From an uncultured Anaerolineae bacterium (GTDB lineage: Bacteria > Chloroflexota > Anaerolineae > Anaerolineales > Villigracilaceae), in the NCBI GenBank assembly GCA_903875215.1, contig CAIQVH010000016.1, forward strand, positions 372,001 through 436,000: a stretch of DNA of 64,000 nucleotides, written 5' to 3'. Below the pieces are notes generated by a model. It saw only the letters and a program-made list of their open reading frames with translations. It searched no databases and had not been told where the DNA came from. Positions 55,558-63,565 of the stretch are shown piece by piece. Position 1 is the first letter of the stretch; the number at the start of each line of letters is the position of its first letter. The translations under genes were made by a program, and so were the position numbers.

Positions 55558-56994
55558 TCAATGCGCCGGCAGGACGAGATAAATCTCAATTTTGCCGTAA
55601 TGCGTGACCAGCGTGGCGCCGGGCAGGTCGAGCAGCGCCGGGTCCAGCGCGGCGTCGCGGACAATGCTGACGAGCGTCTGGTCTTTCTGGTTGCTGGCCA
55701 GCAGCAGCCAGTAGCGTTCCCCATCGGCGCGCGGCTGCCAGGCGGTGGCGGGCACGCCCAGCCGGGTCAGGTAATACCAGACCTGGCTGTTGTTGGGATA
55801 TCCAACCAGCACCACATCCTGCTCGCGCAGATTTTCACTCAGGAACCGGGCAGAGGCCTGCGGGTTGCCGACCTTCACCCAGGCCTGCGGCAGCCCCGCC
55901 AGGCTGATTGCCAGCTGGAGACTGAGACCCGCCACCGCCAGCCCGAGCAGCAGATGCGCGCCAGAGAACTTCCCCACCCGCACCTTTCTGGCCGTTTCGA
56001 CGAGCCCGGCTGCAGCCCACAGCAGGCATGGAGCCAGCAGCCAAGACCAGAAACGGTCAAAGGCTTCGGGGCGGCGCGCCAGCACCAGCACAGCGACCCA
56101 AACCGCCAGCGTCAGCGCCAGCGGCCAGCGGGTGAGTTGAATCCGGCGGTGCAGAATCAGCGCCAGGAAAAAGCCCAGGACGAGCAGCACCGTCAGCGCG
56201 GCAGGCAGGTTCGCAGTCCAGGAGGCCCAGGTATCCTTCAGCCGGGTGGTCAGCACCCAGTCAAAATATTTTCCCGCCTCCACCGGCTGGACGAAGCCAT
56301 TGGCAATGATTTTCCGCCAGCCCGAAACGCGCAAGGCCGGCAGGTAGAAAGCCACCGTCAGCGCGCCTGCCAGCGCCCCCGAGCCCAGCCAGCGCAGAAA
56401 GAAGGAGCGCCGCCGATGGCCTTCCAGCGCCAGCCAGAGATACAGCCCGCCCGCCGGGTAGAGCATCAGAGGCAGGGTAAAGAAGCCGAGCGCCGTGCCA
56501 AGTGCCAGCAGCGCCCAATTGCGCCAGCGCTCGGTTTGGAGCAGTTCGTGACCGAGAAAGAAAATCAACAGGGTGAAGCCGGCCAGCATGCTGTAACCGC
56601 GCGCTTCGGTTGAAAAACGGATTAACGCGGGCAGGGCTGCTGTCAGCGCGGCGGTCAGTAGACCGGTCTGGGGGCTGTATATCCGCCGGCCCAGCAGGTA
56701 ACTGCCCGGAATCAACGCCAGCCCGGCCAGCAAGGCTGGCAGGCGCAAAGCCCAGGCCTGGTTCCCCAGCGCGGAGGTGCTGAAAAACACCAGGACGCTG
56801 TGCAGAATATGATTGTTGGGCAGGGAGTAATCGCTCAGCGCCCCCCACAGTGAATGCGAAGCGAACCCAATGTAGGTATAGGCTTCGTCATACGTCACCG
56901 GGCCGTTCAGGGCCGGCAGGCGCAGCAGCAAGCCCGCCAGCACAAAAAACGCCAGCAATCCGCGTTGGGGTGTCCACCAGGAGGCCTTGGTCAT
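55558..56994 (-). CDS. GT39-like (ArnT/PMT-fold) membrane glycosyltransferase
   Basis: A 478-residue polytopic protein with about eleven membrane segments and a soluble C-terminal domain. Near the N-terminus, PALNGPVTYDEAYTYIGFAS holds the acidic DE pair expected in the first outer loop of GT-C glycosyltransferases, and ARGYSMLAGFTLL follows. These enzymes transfer sugars from polyprenyl-phosphate donors. I chose ATG 56994; the longer frame overlaps the M42 gene. Substrates unknown. Confidence 0.78.
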   Translation of the reverse strand: MTKASWWTPQRGLLAFFVLAGLLLRLPALNGPVTYDEAYTYIGFASHSLWGALSDYSLPNNHILHSVLVFFSTSALGNQAWALRLPALLAGLALIPGSYLLGRRIYSPQTGLLTAALTAALPALIRFSTEARGYSMLAGFTLLIFFLGHELLQTERWRNWALLALGTALGFFTLPLMLYPAGGLYLWLALEGHRRRSFFLRWLGSGALAGALTVAFYLPALRVSGWRKIIANGFVQPVEAGKYFDWVLTTRLKDTWASWTANLPAALTVLLVLGFFLALILHRRIQLTRWPLALTLAVWVAVLVLARRPEAFDRFWSWLLAPCLLWAAAGLVETARKVRVGKFSGAHLLLGLAVAGLSLQLAISLAGLPQAWVKVGNPQASARFLSENLREQDVVLVGYPNNSQVWYYLTRLGVPATAWQPRADGERYWLLLASNQKDQTLVSIVRDAALDPALLDLPGATLVTHYGKIEIYLVLPAH

Positions 56995-57007
56995 GCCATC
57001 CGGCCGC

Positions 57008-58057
57008 TCAACTGAGCAGATACGCCACGATCCACTGCGTGGTGGCTTCGAGCGCCAGGGTATGGGTGCGCTCGTAATTGTGTGAAGCATCCACCCCCGG
57101 GCCGATCAACGCCACGGCCACATCGCCGCCCGCGCGCCAGAAAGCCTCGCCATCTGAACCATAATACGGGTAAATATCCACCCGGTACTCGATCGCATGC
57201 GCCGCGGCCAGGGCGCGCAGTTTCTGGCTGAAACCATGATGATACGGCCCGCCGCTATCTTTGACGCACAACGTCACGCTGTACTCATCCGAGGTCTGCC
57301 CGGCGCCGATGGCCGCCATATCCACCGTCAACAACTCCTGCACTTCGGGCGGAATGCCGGCCGCCGCGCCGTGTCCGACCTCCTCATAGTTGCTGAAATG
57401 GAAATACGTCGTCTGCGCCGGCTGCAAGCCCGCCTGCTGCAAGGCCCGGATGGCCGCCACCAGCGTTGCCGCGCAGGCCTTGTCATCCAGAAAACGCGAG
57501 CGCACAAAGCCCTCGGTCAGCTCTACGCGCGGGTCAAAGGCCACAAAATCACCGATCTGGATGCCAAGCGCGCGCGTCTCCTCGGCCGAAGTGGTGCGCG
57601 CATCCAGCCGGACTTCCATATTGTCCTCGCTGCGGCGGGTCTCGTTGACGCGAGCGCCATGTACATGACTGGAAGCATCCTCAAACAGATACGACCCGCG
57701 CACCTTTGTCCCGTTATTGAGCAGCACCCAGCAGCCCTCGGTTTCCACTCCGTTGAGCAGCAGACCGCCGATTCTGGTCAGTTTCAGGCGCCCGTTGGGT
57801 TTGATCTCTTTTACCATGGCGCCGAGCGTATCGACATGCGCCGTCAGCGCGCGCGGCGCCTCATCGCTGCGGCCCTGCCAGCGCGCCACCAGCGCGCCCT
57901 TGCGCGTGCGAGCAAGCGTCAGCCCGGAAAATTGCCGCAGGGTGGCCTCCACAAACTCCAGCGCAGAGTCGGTGCAGCCGGTTGGCGAGGCAATGTTCAG
58001 GAGTTGAACGAGAAAGTTGAGCAGGAAAGGGGTGTCAATCGCAGGCAGGCTGGTCAT
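57008..58057 (-). CDS. M42-family metallopeptidase
   Basis: A 349-residue di-metal aminopeptidase of the M42 (glutamyl aminopeptidase/tetrahedral TET) type. Metal and catalytic motifs are TAHVDTLGAM, RFLDDKAC, NYEEVGHG (catalytic Glu) and, near the C-terminus, GPGVDASHNYER. It acts in the cytoplasm on peptides. The start overlaps the stop of the thioesterase gene by 4 bases. Confidence 0.93.
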   Translation of the reverse strand: MTSLPAIDTPFLLNFLVQLLNIASPTGCTDSALEFVEATLRQFSGLTLARTRKGALVARWQGRSDEAPRALTAHVDTLGAMVKEIKPNGRLKLTRIGGLLLNGVETEGCWVLLNNGTKVRGSYLFEDASSHVHGARVNETRRSEDNMEVRLDARTTSAEETRALGIQIGDFVAFDPRVELTEGFVRSRFLDDKACAATLVAAIRALQQAGLQPAQTTYFHFSNYEEVGHGAAAGIPPEVQELLTVDMAAIGAGQTSDEYSVTLCVKDSGGPYHHGFSQKLRALAAAHAIEYRVDIYPYYGSDGEAFWRAGGDVAVALIGPGVDASHNYERTHTLALEATTQWIVAYLLS

Positions 58058-58488
58058 GGAAGGTCCTTATTAAAGAATTTTTCCTGGCGTTCAATCGCGG
58101 CGCGCCAGGTGGCGGGGATGGGCACGGTGGCCTGGGTGCTGTAATCATACGTGACGATCACCGTCGCACCTGTGGCGTACACTGTGCCATTGGCCTCGGC
58201 CATTTCATACTCCATCGTCAGAGACTTGTTGCCCAGGCGGCTGACGCGCACGCCCACGCGCGGAGCGCTGCTGAAATAGACTGGCGCCTTGAACGTCACC
58301 GTCGCCTCTGCCAGGATGATGCCAATTTCGAGAAAAGACTGTTCTTTGGAAAACAATCCCAGGTTGATCAGGTAATTCACACGCGCCTGCTCAAAGTACG
58401 TCAAAAAACGCGCATTGTTGACATGGCCCTGCGGGTCAAGATCCGAGTAACGAATTTCGATGGGGTGATGGAAGTGAAAGGCAGGCAT
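58054..58488 (-). CDS. Hotdog-fold acyl-CoA thioesterase
   Basis: A 144-residue 4-hydroxybenzoyl-CoA-thioesterase-like protein. IRYSDLDPQGHVNNARFLTYFEQAR (11-35) is the family active-site segment with catalytic Asp. Acyl substrate not known. TATAAT lies 6 bases before the ATG, so the operon thioesterase-M42-GT39 mRNA is probably leaderless. Confidence 0.9.
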   Translation of the reverse strand: MPAFHFHHPIEIRYSDLDPQGHVNNARFLTYFEQARVNYLINLGLFSKEQSFLEIGIILAEATVTFKAPVYFSSAPRVGVRVSRLGNKSLTMEYEMAEANGTVYATGATVIVTYDYSTQATVPIPATWRAAIERQEKFFNKDLP

Positions 58489-58494
58489 GCGCCG

Positions 58495-58500
58495 ATTATA
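58495..58500 (-). promoter_or_regulatory. -10 box of the thioesterase operon, leaderless start
   Basis: TATAAT on the minus strand, 6 bases before the ATG. It directly follows the terminator of the upstream crp-like gene. Confidence 0.7.
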
Positions 58501-58514
58501 AAACGGGAATCAAT

Positions 58515-58540
58515 AAAAAACAGCGGGGTTTGCCCCGCTG
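58515..58540 (-). terminator. Terminator of the Crp/Fnr-type gene
   Basis: CAGCGGGG, four-base loop, CCCCGCTG, followed on the minus strand by TTTTTTATT. Confidence 0.9.
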
Positions 58541-58564
58541 CTTGTTCAGCCAGCTCCATCCGCC

Positions 58565-59266
58565 TTACTTGCAGAATTTCATCAGGCCTTCGCGCTGTAA
58601 AACTGTAATCTTTCCGGCATCATTAATGGAAATCAACCCCTGCTCGCGGAAAGCCACCATCACCTGGTTAACGCGCCGGCGCGAGGCGCCCACCAGGTCG
58701 GCAATATCACTTTGCGTGATGTTGATGGAAAGGGTGACTGGTTTTTTCTCCTCGCTCGTGACGTGATTTCCTGCAAAGACCAGCAACTGGCGCGCCACCC
58801 GCCCGTAGGTATCCATCGTAGCCAGAGCCTGAATCAGCTCGTTGTTGCGGCGCAGGCGCATGCTCAGGATGGTCACCAAATTGCGGCTAACGATGGGGAA
58901 ATTATCCAACATCTGGTGAAAACTACTTTTGTCCATCCACAACATCAAGGTATCTTCCAGTGCGACGGCGCTGGCAGAATGCCCGGCGCTGTCTAGCAGG
59001 CTGATCTCTCCTAATATTTCACCTGCACCCATCATGGACAATACCACCGGCTTTTTATCGGCATGGTCAATGACGATCTTGACGACACCCTGCAAAATGA
59101 TATAAACCGCTTCCCCGGGCTGTTCCGCCACCAGCACAGCAACCCCTGCCGGGAAAATCCGCTGGTACATGCGCCTCGCAACCCATTCCAACCCGGCCCC
59201 ATCCAGCCCGCGAAAAAGCGGCAACCTCACAAGGGTGTTTAGGAATTCAGGCGTTAATTCGATCAT
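58565..59266 (-). CDS. Crp/Fnr-family transcriptional regulator
   Basis: A 233-residue protein. The cyclic-nucleotide-binding-type beta-roll covers about 10-125 (PGEAVYIILQGVVKIVI, GAGEILGEISLLD), then the dimer helix, then the winged HTH near 180-215 (TQSDIADLVGASRRRVNQVMVAF). There is no N-terminal Cys set, so it is not an iron-sulfur FNR. The effector pocket lacks a clear cAMP-type RxS signature. Recognition helix SRRRVNQ differs from CRP SRETVGR. It is the natural candidate for the CRP/FNR-like sites in this window. Confidence 0.92.
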   Translation of the reverse strand: MIELTPEFLNTLVRLPLFRGLDGAGLEWVARRMYQRIFPAGVAVLVAEQPGEAVYIILQGVVKIVIDHADKKPVVLSMMGAGEILGEISLLDSAGHSASAVALEDTLMLWMDKSSFHQMLDNFPIVSRNLVTILSMRLRRNNELIQALATMDTYGRVARQLLVFAGNHVTSEEKKPVTLSINITQSDIADLVGASRRRVNQVMVAFREQGLISINDAGKITVLQREGLMKFCK

Positions 59267-59341
59267 GAGTTTACCTCACCTCGATGACTAATTCGGCGAT
59301 TACAACCATTGTACGGCAAAAAAAACATTAATCACAAAAAT

Positions 59342-59372
59342 CGCAGAAATGGGATTTATTCCCATTCCTGCG
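59342..59372. repeat. Hairpin upstream of the crp-like promoter
   Basis: CGCAGAAATGGGA and TCCCATTCCTGCG pair with one mismatch. On the minus strand it is followed by ATTTTTG, so it could terminate antisense entry or shield the promoter. Confidence 0.55.
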
Positions 59373-59478
59373 AATAAACATGTCGGACCCCCGGCACCCC
59401 CCCAAAAAAAAAATTTCTTTTGTATTGATACATTATGACCTAAATCTTGCAATTCTGTAACGAAGTAAATGGCATCCG

Positions 59479-59498
59479 GTGTGAGAAATATTTCACAC
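59479..59498. promoter_or_regulatory. Operator-like palindrome near the crp-like gene
   Basis: GTGTGA and TCACAC form 6-bp arms around GAAATATT. The half-sites match the CRP/FNR half-site, but the spacing is 8 rather than 6. It is centred about 80 bp before the predicted start of the Cas4-like operon. Confidence 0.4.
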
Positions 59499-59571
59499 AT
59501 GGTGGCTGCCGGGTGCTGGTTTTCGCAAAACATATTCTTTCAGGCCATTATCGGTTAGAATAAATGTGCTA

Positions 59572-59814
59572 ATGAGACCTATCAAAGCCTCCGAAATTGG
59601 ATCGTACCTGTACTGTCGCCGGGCCTGGTGGTACCGCCTGCGCGGGCAGACCTCCCTGAATCAGCCCGAAATGGCCGCCGGAACCGAACTGCACCGTCAG
59701 CATGGCCGTAAAGTGCTGGTCGCCGGGATGCAGCGCGCCCTGGCATTCTTTGCCCTGCTGGCCGCATGCATGATGCTGACCGCCTTCGGCCTGATTTACT
59801 TCCTGGGGAATTAA
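59572..59814 (+). CDS. N-terminal half of a split Cas4/RecB-like nuclease, with C-terminal membrane helix
   Basis: An 80-residue protein. Residues 7-45 (ASEIGSYLYCRRAWWYRLRG, then AAGTELHRQHG) match the N-terminal part of Cas4/Dna2-like PD-(D/E)XK nucleases: Cys15 is the first iron-sulfur ligand and His41 the active-site His. From residue 56 it becomes a membrane helix (ALAFFALLAACMMLTAFGLIYFL) and stops. The following gene starts 1 base after the stop in another frame and supplies the rest of the nuclease. TAGAAT lies 10 bases before the ATG. Confidence 0.75.
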   Translation: MRPIKASEIGSYLYCRRAWWYRLRGQTSLNQPEMAAGTELHRQHGRKVLVAGMQRALAFFALLAACMMLTAFGLIYFLGN

Positions 59815-59815
59815 A

Positions 59816-60331
59816 ATGTTCCTCTTTTACGCCGCCCTCTTCAGCCTGCTCCTGGCCCTGATCCTCTTCTGGCAATCCGGGCGATTGCGTCGCGCCGCAG
59901 GACTGCCCGGCGGGCGCGTCATCTACACCGACACACGCTCCTGGAGCGAAGTCGAAAAACCACTCTACGACCCCGCTCTCAGCCTGATCGGAAAACCCGA
60001 TTACCTGATCGAACAAAATGGACGCATCATCCCCGTCGAAGTTAAAAGCGGCCCCGCGCCTCGCGCGCCCTACGATTCACACATCTACCAGCTCGCCGCC
60101 TACTGCCTGCTGGTGGAAAAAACCATGGGCAAACGCCCGCCGTATGGCGTGCTGCACTACACCAACCGCGACTTCGCCATCGACTACACCCCGGCTCTCG
60201 AAAGCGCCCTGCTCGACCTGCTGGCAGAAATCCGCCGCGATGAACGCCGCGCCGACGTGCCCCGCTCGCACTCCAGCCCAGCCCGCTGCGCCCGCTGCGG
60301 CTTCCGCGAAATCTGCGAACAAAAAGCCTGA
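59816..60331 (+). CDS. C-terminal half of a split Cas4/RecB-like nuclease, with N-terminal membrane helix
   Basis: A 171-residue protein. A membrane helix (about 1-19) is followed by the PD-(D/E)XK core: IGKPDYLIE (Asp62), IIPVEVKSG (Glu75, Lys77), YQLAAYCLLVE (Gln92, Tyr96). The last part SPARCARCGFREIC supplies Cys158, 161 and 167, the three C-terminal iron-sulfur ligands of Cas4-type enzymes. All catalytic residues appear intact. No CRISPR array or other cas gene is in the window. Neighbouring recN suggests a DNA repair setting, but the membrane anchors are unexpected. Confidence 0.8.
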   Translation: MFLFYAALFSLLLALILFWQSGRLRRAAGLPGGRVIYTDTRSWSEVEKPLYDPALSLIGKPDYLIEQNGRIIPVEVKSGPAPRAPYDSHIYQLAAYCLLVEKTMGKRPPYGVLHYTNRDFAIDYTPALESALLDLLAEIRRDERRADVPRSHSSPARCARCGFREICEQKA

Positions 60332-60363
60332 GCCCATACCCGCTCAACAGCCACGCTCTGGAA

Positions 60364-60369
60364 TATAAT
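60364..60369 (+). promoter_or_regulatory. -10 box of the NAD kinase gene, leaderless start
   Basis: TATAAT, 6 bases before the ATG. -35 not clear. Confidence 0.7.
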
Positions 60370-60375
60370 AACAAC

Positions 60376-61242
60376 ATGGTTTCAAACCCAGCCCCCACCC
60401 GGATCGTAATCGTCGGACATCCCAAGCTGGCAGATTCCCTTAACGAAGCCGCCGCCATCGCCAAAAGCCTGGCAAAAAAAGGCCTCGAAGCAGCCCACGG
60501 TTCGCTCTATGATGAAAAATTGCGCAAACGCGTCCACACCGGTGAATTCGACCTGTTGATCGCCGTGGGCGGTGACGGTACCATGTTGCGTGCCGGGCAT
60601 CTTTGCGCCCCGCACCACCTGCCCATCCTCGGCGTCAACAAAGGCCGGCTGGGATTCCTCTTTCAGGTTGACACCGGCGGCTGGCAAAAAATGCTCGACT
60701 TGCTGCTGGCCGGCGATTACTGGGTTGAAAACCGCATGATGCTGCGCGCCGAACACCTGCGCGCCGGAGAATCACTCGGACAATGGCAGGCGCTTAACGA
60801 TGTGGTCGCTGGACGCGGCCCCAACATGCGCCCCATTCACGTCAGCGCCAGCGTTGATGGTCAATACCTGACCAAATACATCGCGGATGGCCTGATCGCC
60901 TCCACCGCCACCGGCTCCACCGCCTACGCCCTGGCTTCCGGCGGCCCCATTCTGCCGCCCGAGTTGCGCAACATCCTGCTCATTCCCATCGCCCCGCACC
61001 TCTCCGTAGACCGGGCCGTCGTCCTCTCGGAAGGCGCCACCGTCCGCATGACCATCCTGAGCGACAACGCCATCCTGAGTATTGACGGCCAAACTCCAAT
61101 CGGTCTGGAAGAAAACGATCATGTCGAAGTCCACGCCGGAGAAAACACCGTCAAATTCATCCGCTTCGGCGACCCAGGCTACTTCTACCGCAACCTGACC
61201 GCCCACATGAACCAGAACACCACCATAGGACTGCCGCGATGA
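60376..61242 (+). CDS. nadK: NAD kinase
   Basis: A 288-residue enzyme making NADP from NAD with ATP. GGDGT (65-69), NKGRLGFLFQ and the nucleotide-contact STATGSTAYALASGGPILPP are canonical. Its stop overlaps the next start by 4 bases (ATGA), and recN follows, an order seen in many bacteria. Confidence 0.96.
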   Translation: MVSNPAPTRIVIVGHPKLADSLNEAAAIAKSLAKKGLEAAHGSLYDEKLRKRVHTGEFDLLIAVGGDGTMLRAGHLCAPHHLPILGVNKGRLGFLFQVDTGGWQKMLDLLLAGDYWVENRMMLRAEHLRAGESLGQWQALNDVVAGRGPNMRPIHVSASVDGQYLTKYIADGLIASTATGSTAYALASGGPILPPELRNILLIPIAPHLSVDRAVVLSEGATVRMTILSDNAILSIDGQTPIGLEENDHVEVHAGENTVKFIRFGDPGYFYRNLTAHMNQNTTIGLPR

Positions 61243-61763
61243 CCCAACTCACCCCCACCCATTGCGCCAACCACCCCACCATAGAAACCACCCTGCGCTG
61301 CAACCGCTGTGAGAAATACATCTGCGTCAAATGTGCCGTCAAAATCCCCACCGGCTACCGCTGCCGGGAATGTGTCCGAGGCCAGCTCAAAATCTTCGAT
61401 ACCGCCGAATGGTACGATTACCCGCTCGGCTTCCTGGTGGCAGCCATTCTCTCTGTCATCGCCAGCGTCCTCACCTCGTTAATCGGCATGATCGGGCTCT
61501 GGGGCCTGTTCATCCTCTTCGCTGCCGCACCCACCGCCGGCCTCATCATCTCCGAAGCCGTGCGCTTCATCACCCGCCGCCACCGCGCCAAAAACCTGTT
61601 TCTGACCATCGCCATCGGGGTCGCCCTCGGCGTCGTCCCGATGGTTGTCATCAGCCTGGTTGCCACCGACTTGTTCAGCCTGTTGTACCAGGGCGTATAC
61701 CTGTTCCTGGTGGTGCCCACCGTCTACACCCGCATGAGCGGCATTCAAATCTTCAAACAATAA
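61239..61763 (+). CDS. B-box-like zinc-finger membrane protein
   Basis: A 174-residue protein. Residues 9-45 contain a C/H-rich finger (CANHPTIETTLRCNRCEKYICVKC, then YRCREC) of the B-box type often found on bacterial membrane proteins. Four membrane segments follow. The function is unknown; a zinc-dependent sensor or scaffold is possible. Placed between nadK and recN, probably in one transcript. Confidence 0.75.
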   Translation: MTQLTPTHCANHPTIETTLRCNRCEKYICVKCAVKIPTGYRCRECVRGQLKIFDTAEWYDYPLGFLVAAILSVIASVLTSLIGMIGLWGLFILFAAAPTAGLIISEAVRFITRRHRAKNLFLTIAIGVALGVVPMVVISLVATDLFSLLYQGVYLFLVVPTVYTRMSGIQIFKQ

Positions 61764-61778
61764 AAACACCTCGCCACT

Positions 61779-63506
61779 ATGCTGACTGAACTACGCATCG
61801 AAAATTTTGCCATCATCGACCGGTTGGAGCTGGATTTCGGCCCCGGCCTGGTCATCTTTACCGGTGAAACCGGCGCGGGCAAATCCATCATCATGGATGC
61901 GCTCGAAATGCTGCTTGGCGGCCGGGCCGAGAACACCATCCTCCGCGCAGAAGCCGAGCGCGCCAGCGTGGAAGGCCTCTTCAAACTGACCGGTGCCACC
62001 CGCGAAACCGTCAACCAGATCCTCAAACGCGAAGACCTGCTCGACGACGAAAACTACGTCACCCTGGCGCGTGAAGTACGCCGCGAAGGTCGTTCCACCG
62101 CCCGCATCAACGGCCGCACCGTCAACGTGACCCTGCTGCGCGAAATTGGCGCCAGCCTGGTGGATATTCACGGCCAGACCGAACATCTCTCTCTGCTCGA
62201 TGTGCGCGCCCACCTCGGCCTGCTCGACCGTTACAGCGATGTGGAACCCCTGCTCGGCAGTTACCGTCAAACCTACTCTGCCCTGCAAACCCTGCGCCGC
62301 GACCTGGCCAGTCTGCGCGCCGCCCAGGCCGATTCCACTCGCCGCATCGAAATGCTCACCTTCCAGGTGGAAGAAATCGAATCGGCGCGGATCAAACCCG
62401 GCGAAGACGAAGAACTGCGCCAGGAACGCGACCGGCTGGCCAACGCCGAATCGTTGGCCGCCAATGCCCAGGAAGCCATCCTGCTGCTCGATGAAGGTTC
62501 GCCCGAAACCCCCGCCATCACCGACCAGCTCGGGCAGACCGTCGCCGCGCTGGCCTCATTGGCGCGCGTGGACGCCTCGCAAACCGAACTGGCCGCCCGC
62601 GCCGAAACCCTGCTCGAAAACCTGGCCGACATCGCCGCTGACCTGCGCAACTACCTCGAACGGATCGAATTCAACCCGCGCCGCCTCGAACAAGTCGAAG
62701 AACGCCTCGACCTGCTGCACCGCCTGATGCGAAAATATGGCGGCACGCTGGCTGCTGTCAGCGCCTTTGGCGCGCAAGCCCGCCAACAGCTGGAAACCAT
62801 CACCACCGCCGCCGAAAAAATTGACGAACTGGAAGCCCGCGAAGCCATCCTGCTCAACGAACTGGCCGCCCGCGCCGAAAAACTCTCAGAAAAACGCCAC
62901 AAAGCTGCCGAAAAACTCGCGCGCGGCATTGAAACCGAGCTGAACGACCTGAAAATGGCCGCGGCCCGCTTTGCCGTGGATTTTCAGACCAGGGCAGATC
63001 CGGCTGGTTTGCCGGTGGCAGGCTCCCGCGTGGCGTTCGATGCCAGCGGATTCGACCGGGTGGAATTTCTCGTCGCGCCCAATCCGGGCGAAGGGTTGAA
63101 ACCGCTCGCCAAAATCGCCTCGGGGGGCGAAACCTCGCGCCTGATGCTGGCGCTCAAGAACGTCCTGGCCAAAGCCGACCAGGTGCCCAGCCTGGTCTTT
63201 GACGAAATTGATCAGGGCATTGGTGGGCGCATCGGCGGCGTGGTCGGGCACAAGCTCTGGCAGCTGGGGCGCCGGCACCAGGTGCTGGTCATCACCCACC
63301 TGCCGCAGCTGGCTGCCTTTGGCGACCAGCACTTCCAGGTCCAGAAGGTGATCAAGAACGGCCGCACCTCCACCGAAGTGCGCCACATGGCAGGCGATCA
63401 GCGCCTGCTGGAACTGGCCGGGATGCTTGGCGAAGTCAGCGAGGGCACGCTGCGCTCAGCCTCCGACCTGTTGCAATCGGCACAGGCCTTAAGTACCCCC
63501 CCTTAA
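61779..63506 (+). CDS. recN: DNA repair protein RecN
   Basis: A 575-residue SMC-like ATPase in double-strand-break repair. Walker A GETGAGKS is at 29-36, with the N-terminal LRIENFAIIDRLELDFGPG. A coiled-coil middle (about 155-370) follows, then the signature IASGGETSRLMLALKNVL and Walker B PSLVFDEIDQGIGG. Full family length. It follows the zinc-finger gene by 15 bases. Confidence 0.97.
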   Translation: MLTELRIENFAIIDRLELDFGPGLVIFTGETGAGKSIIMDALEMLLGGRAENTILRAEAERASVEGLFKLTGATRETVNQILKREDLLDDENYVTLAREVRREGRSTARINGRTVNVTLLREIGASLVDIHGQTEHLSLLDVRAHLGLLDRYSDVEPLLGSYRQTYSALQTLRRDLASLRAAQADSTRRIEMLTFQVEEIESARIKPGEDEELRQERDRLANAESLAANAQEAILLLDEGSPETPAITDQLGQTVAALASLARVDASQTELAARAETLLENLADIAADLRNYLERIEFNPRRLEQVEERLDLLHRLMRKYGGTLAAVSAFGAQARQQLETITTAAEKIDELEAREAILLNELAARAEKLSEKRHKAAEKLARGIETELNDLKMAAARFAVDFQTRADPAGLPVAGSRVAFDASGFDRVEFLVAPNPGEGLKPLAKIASGGETSRLMLALKNVLAKADQVPSLVFDEIDQGIGGRIGGVVGHKLWQLGRRHQVLVITHLPQLAAFGDQHFQVQKVIKNGRTSTEVRHMAGDQRLLELAGMLGEVSEGTLRSASDLLQSAQALSTPP

Positions 63507-63513
63507 AACGCCT

Positions 63514-63549
63514 AAACCCCCGCTTTGGATGTGTAAAGCGGGGGTTTTT
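63514..63549 (+). terminator. Terminator of the nadK-recN operon
   Basis: AAACCCCCGCTTT and AAAGCGGGGGTTT form a 13-bp stem followed by T5. Confidence 0.92.
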
Positions 63550-63565
63550 GTGTAAAAATAGCGAC

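Larger units (their letters stand above)
59267..59571. other. Intergenic region between crp-like and Cas4-like genes
   Basis: No gene seen. It contains a likely crp promoter on the minus strand (TTGTGA 59337-59332, 18-base spacer, TACAAT 59313-59308). A 13-bp hairpin with one mismatch lies at 59342-59372. A C7-A10 run is at 59397-59413. A palindrome (GTGTGA-N8-TCACAC, 59479-59498) and a TAGAAT -10 box at 59556-59561 precede the plus-strand gene. Confidence 0.6.

Noticed and set aside
59300-59533. 77-codon minus-strand frame upstream of the crp-like gene
   Set aside because: It runs through the C7-A10 tract, the hairpin and the likely promoter, has no ribosome site and no recognisable protein pattern.
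59572-60331. CRISPR-associated cas4 as part of a CRISPR locus
   Set aside because: No repeats, cas1, cas2 or other cas genes are visible. The protein is Cas4-like in fold but membrane-anchored and beside nadK/recN.
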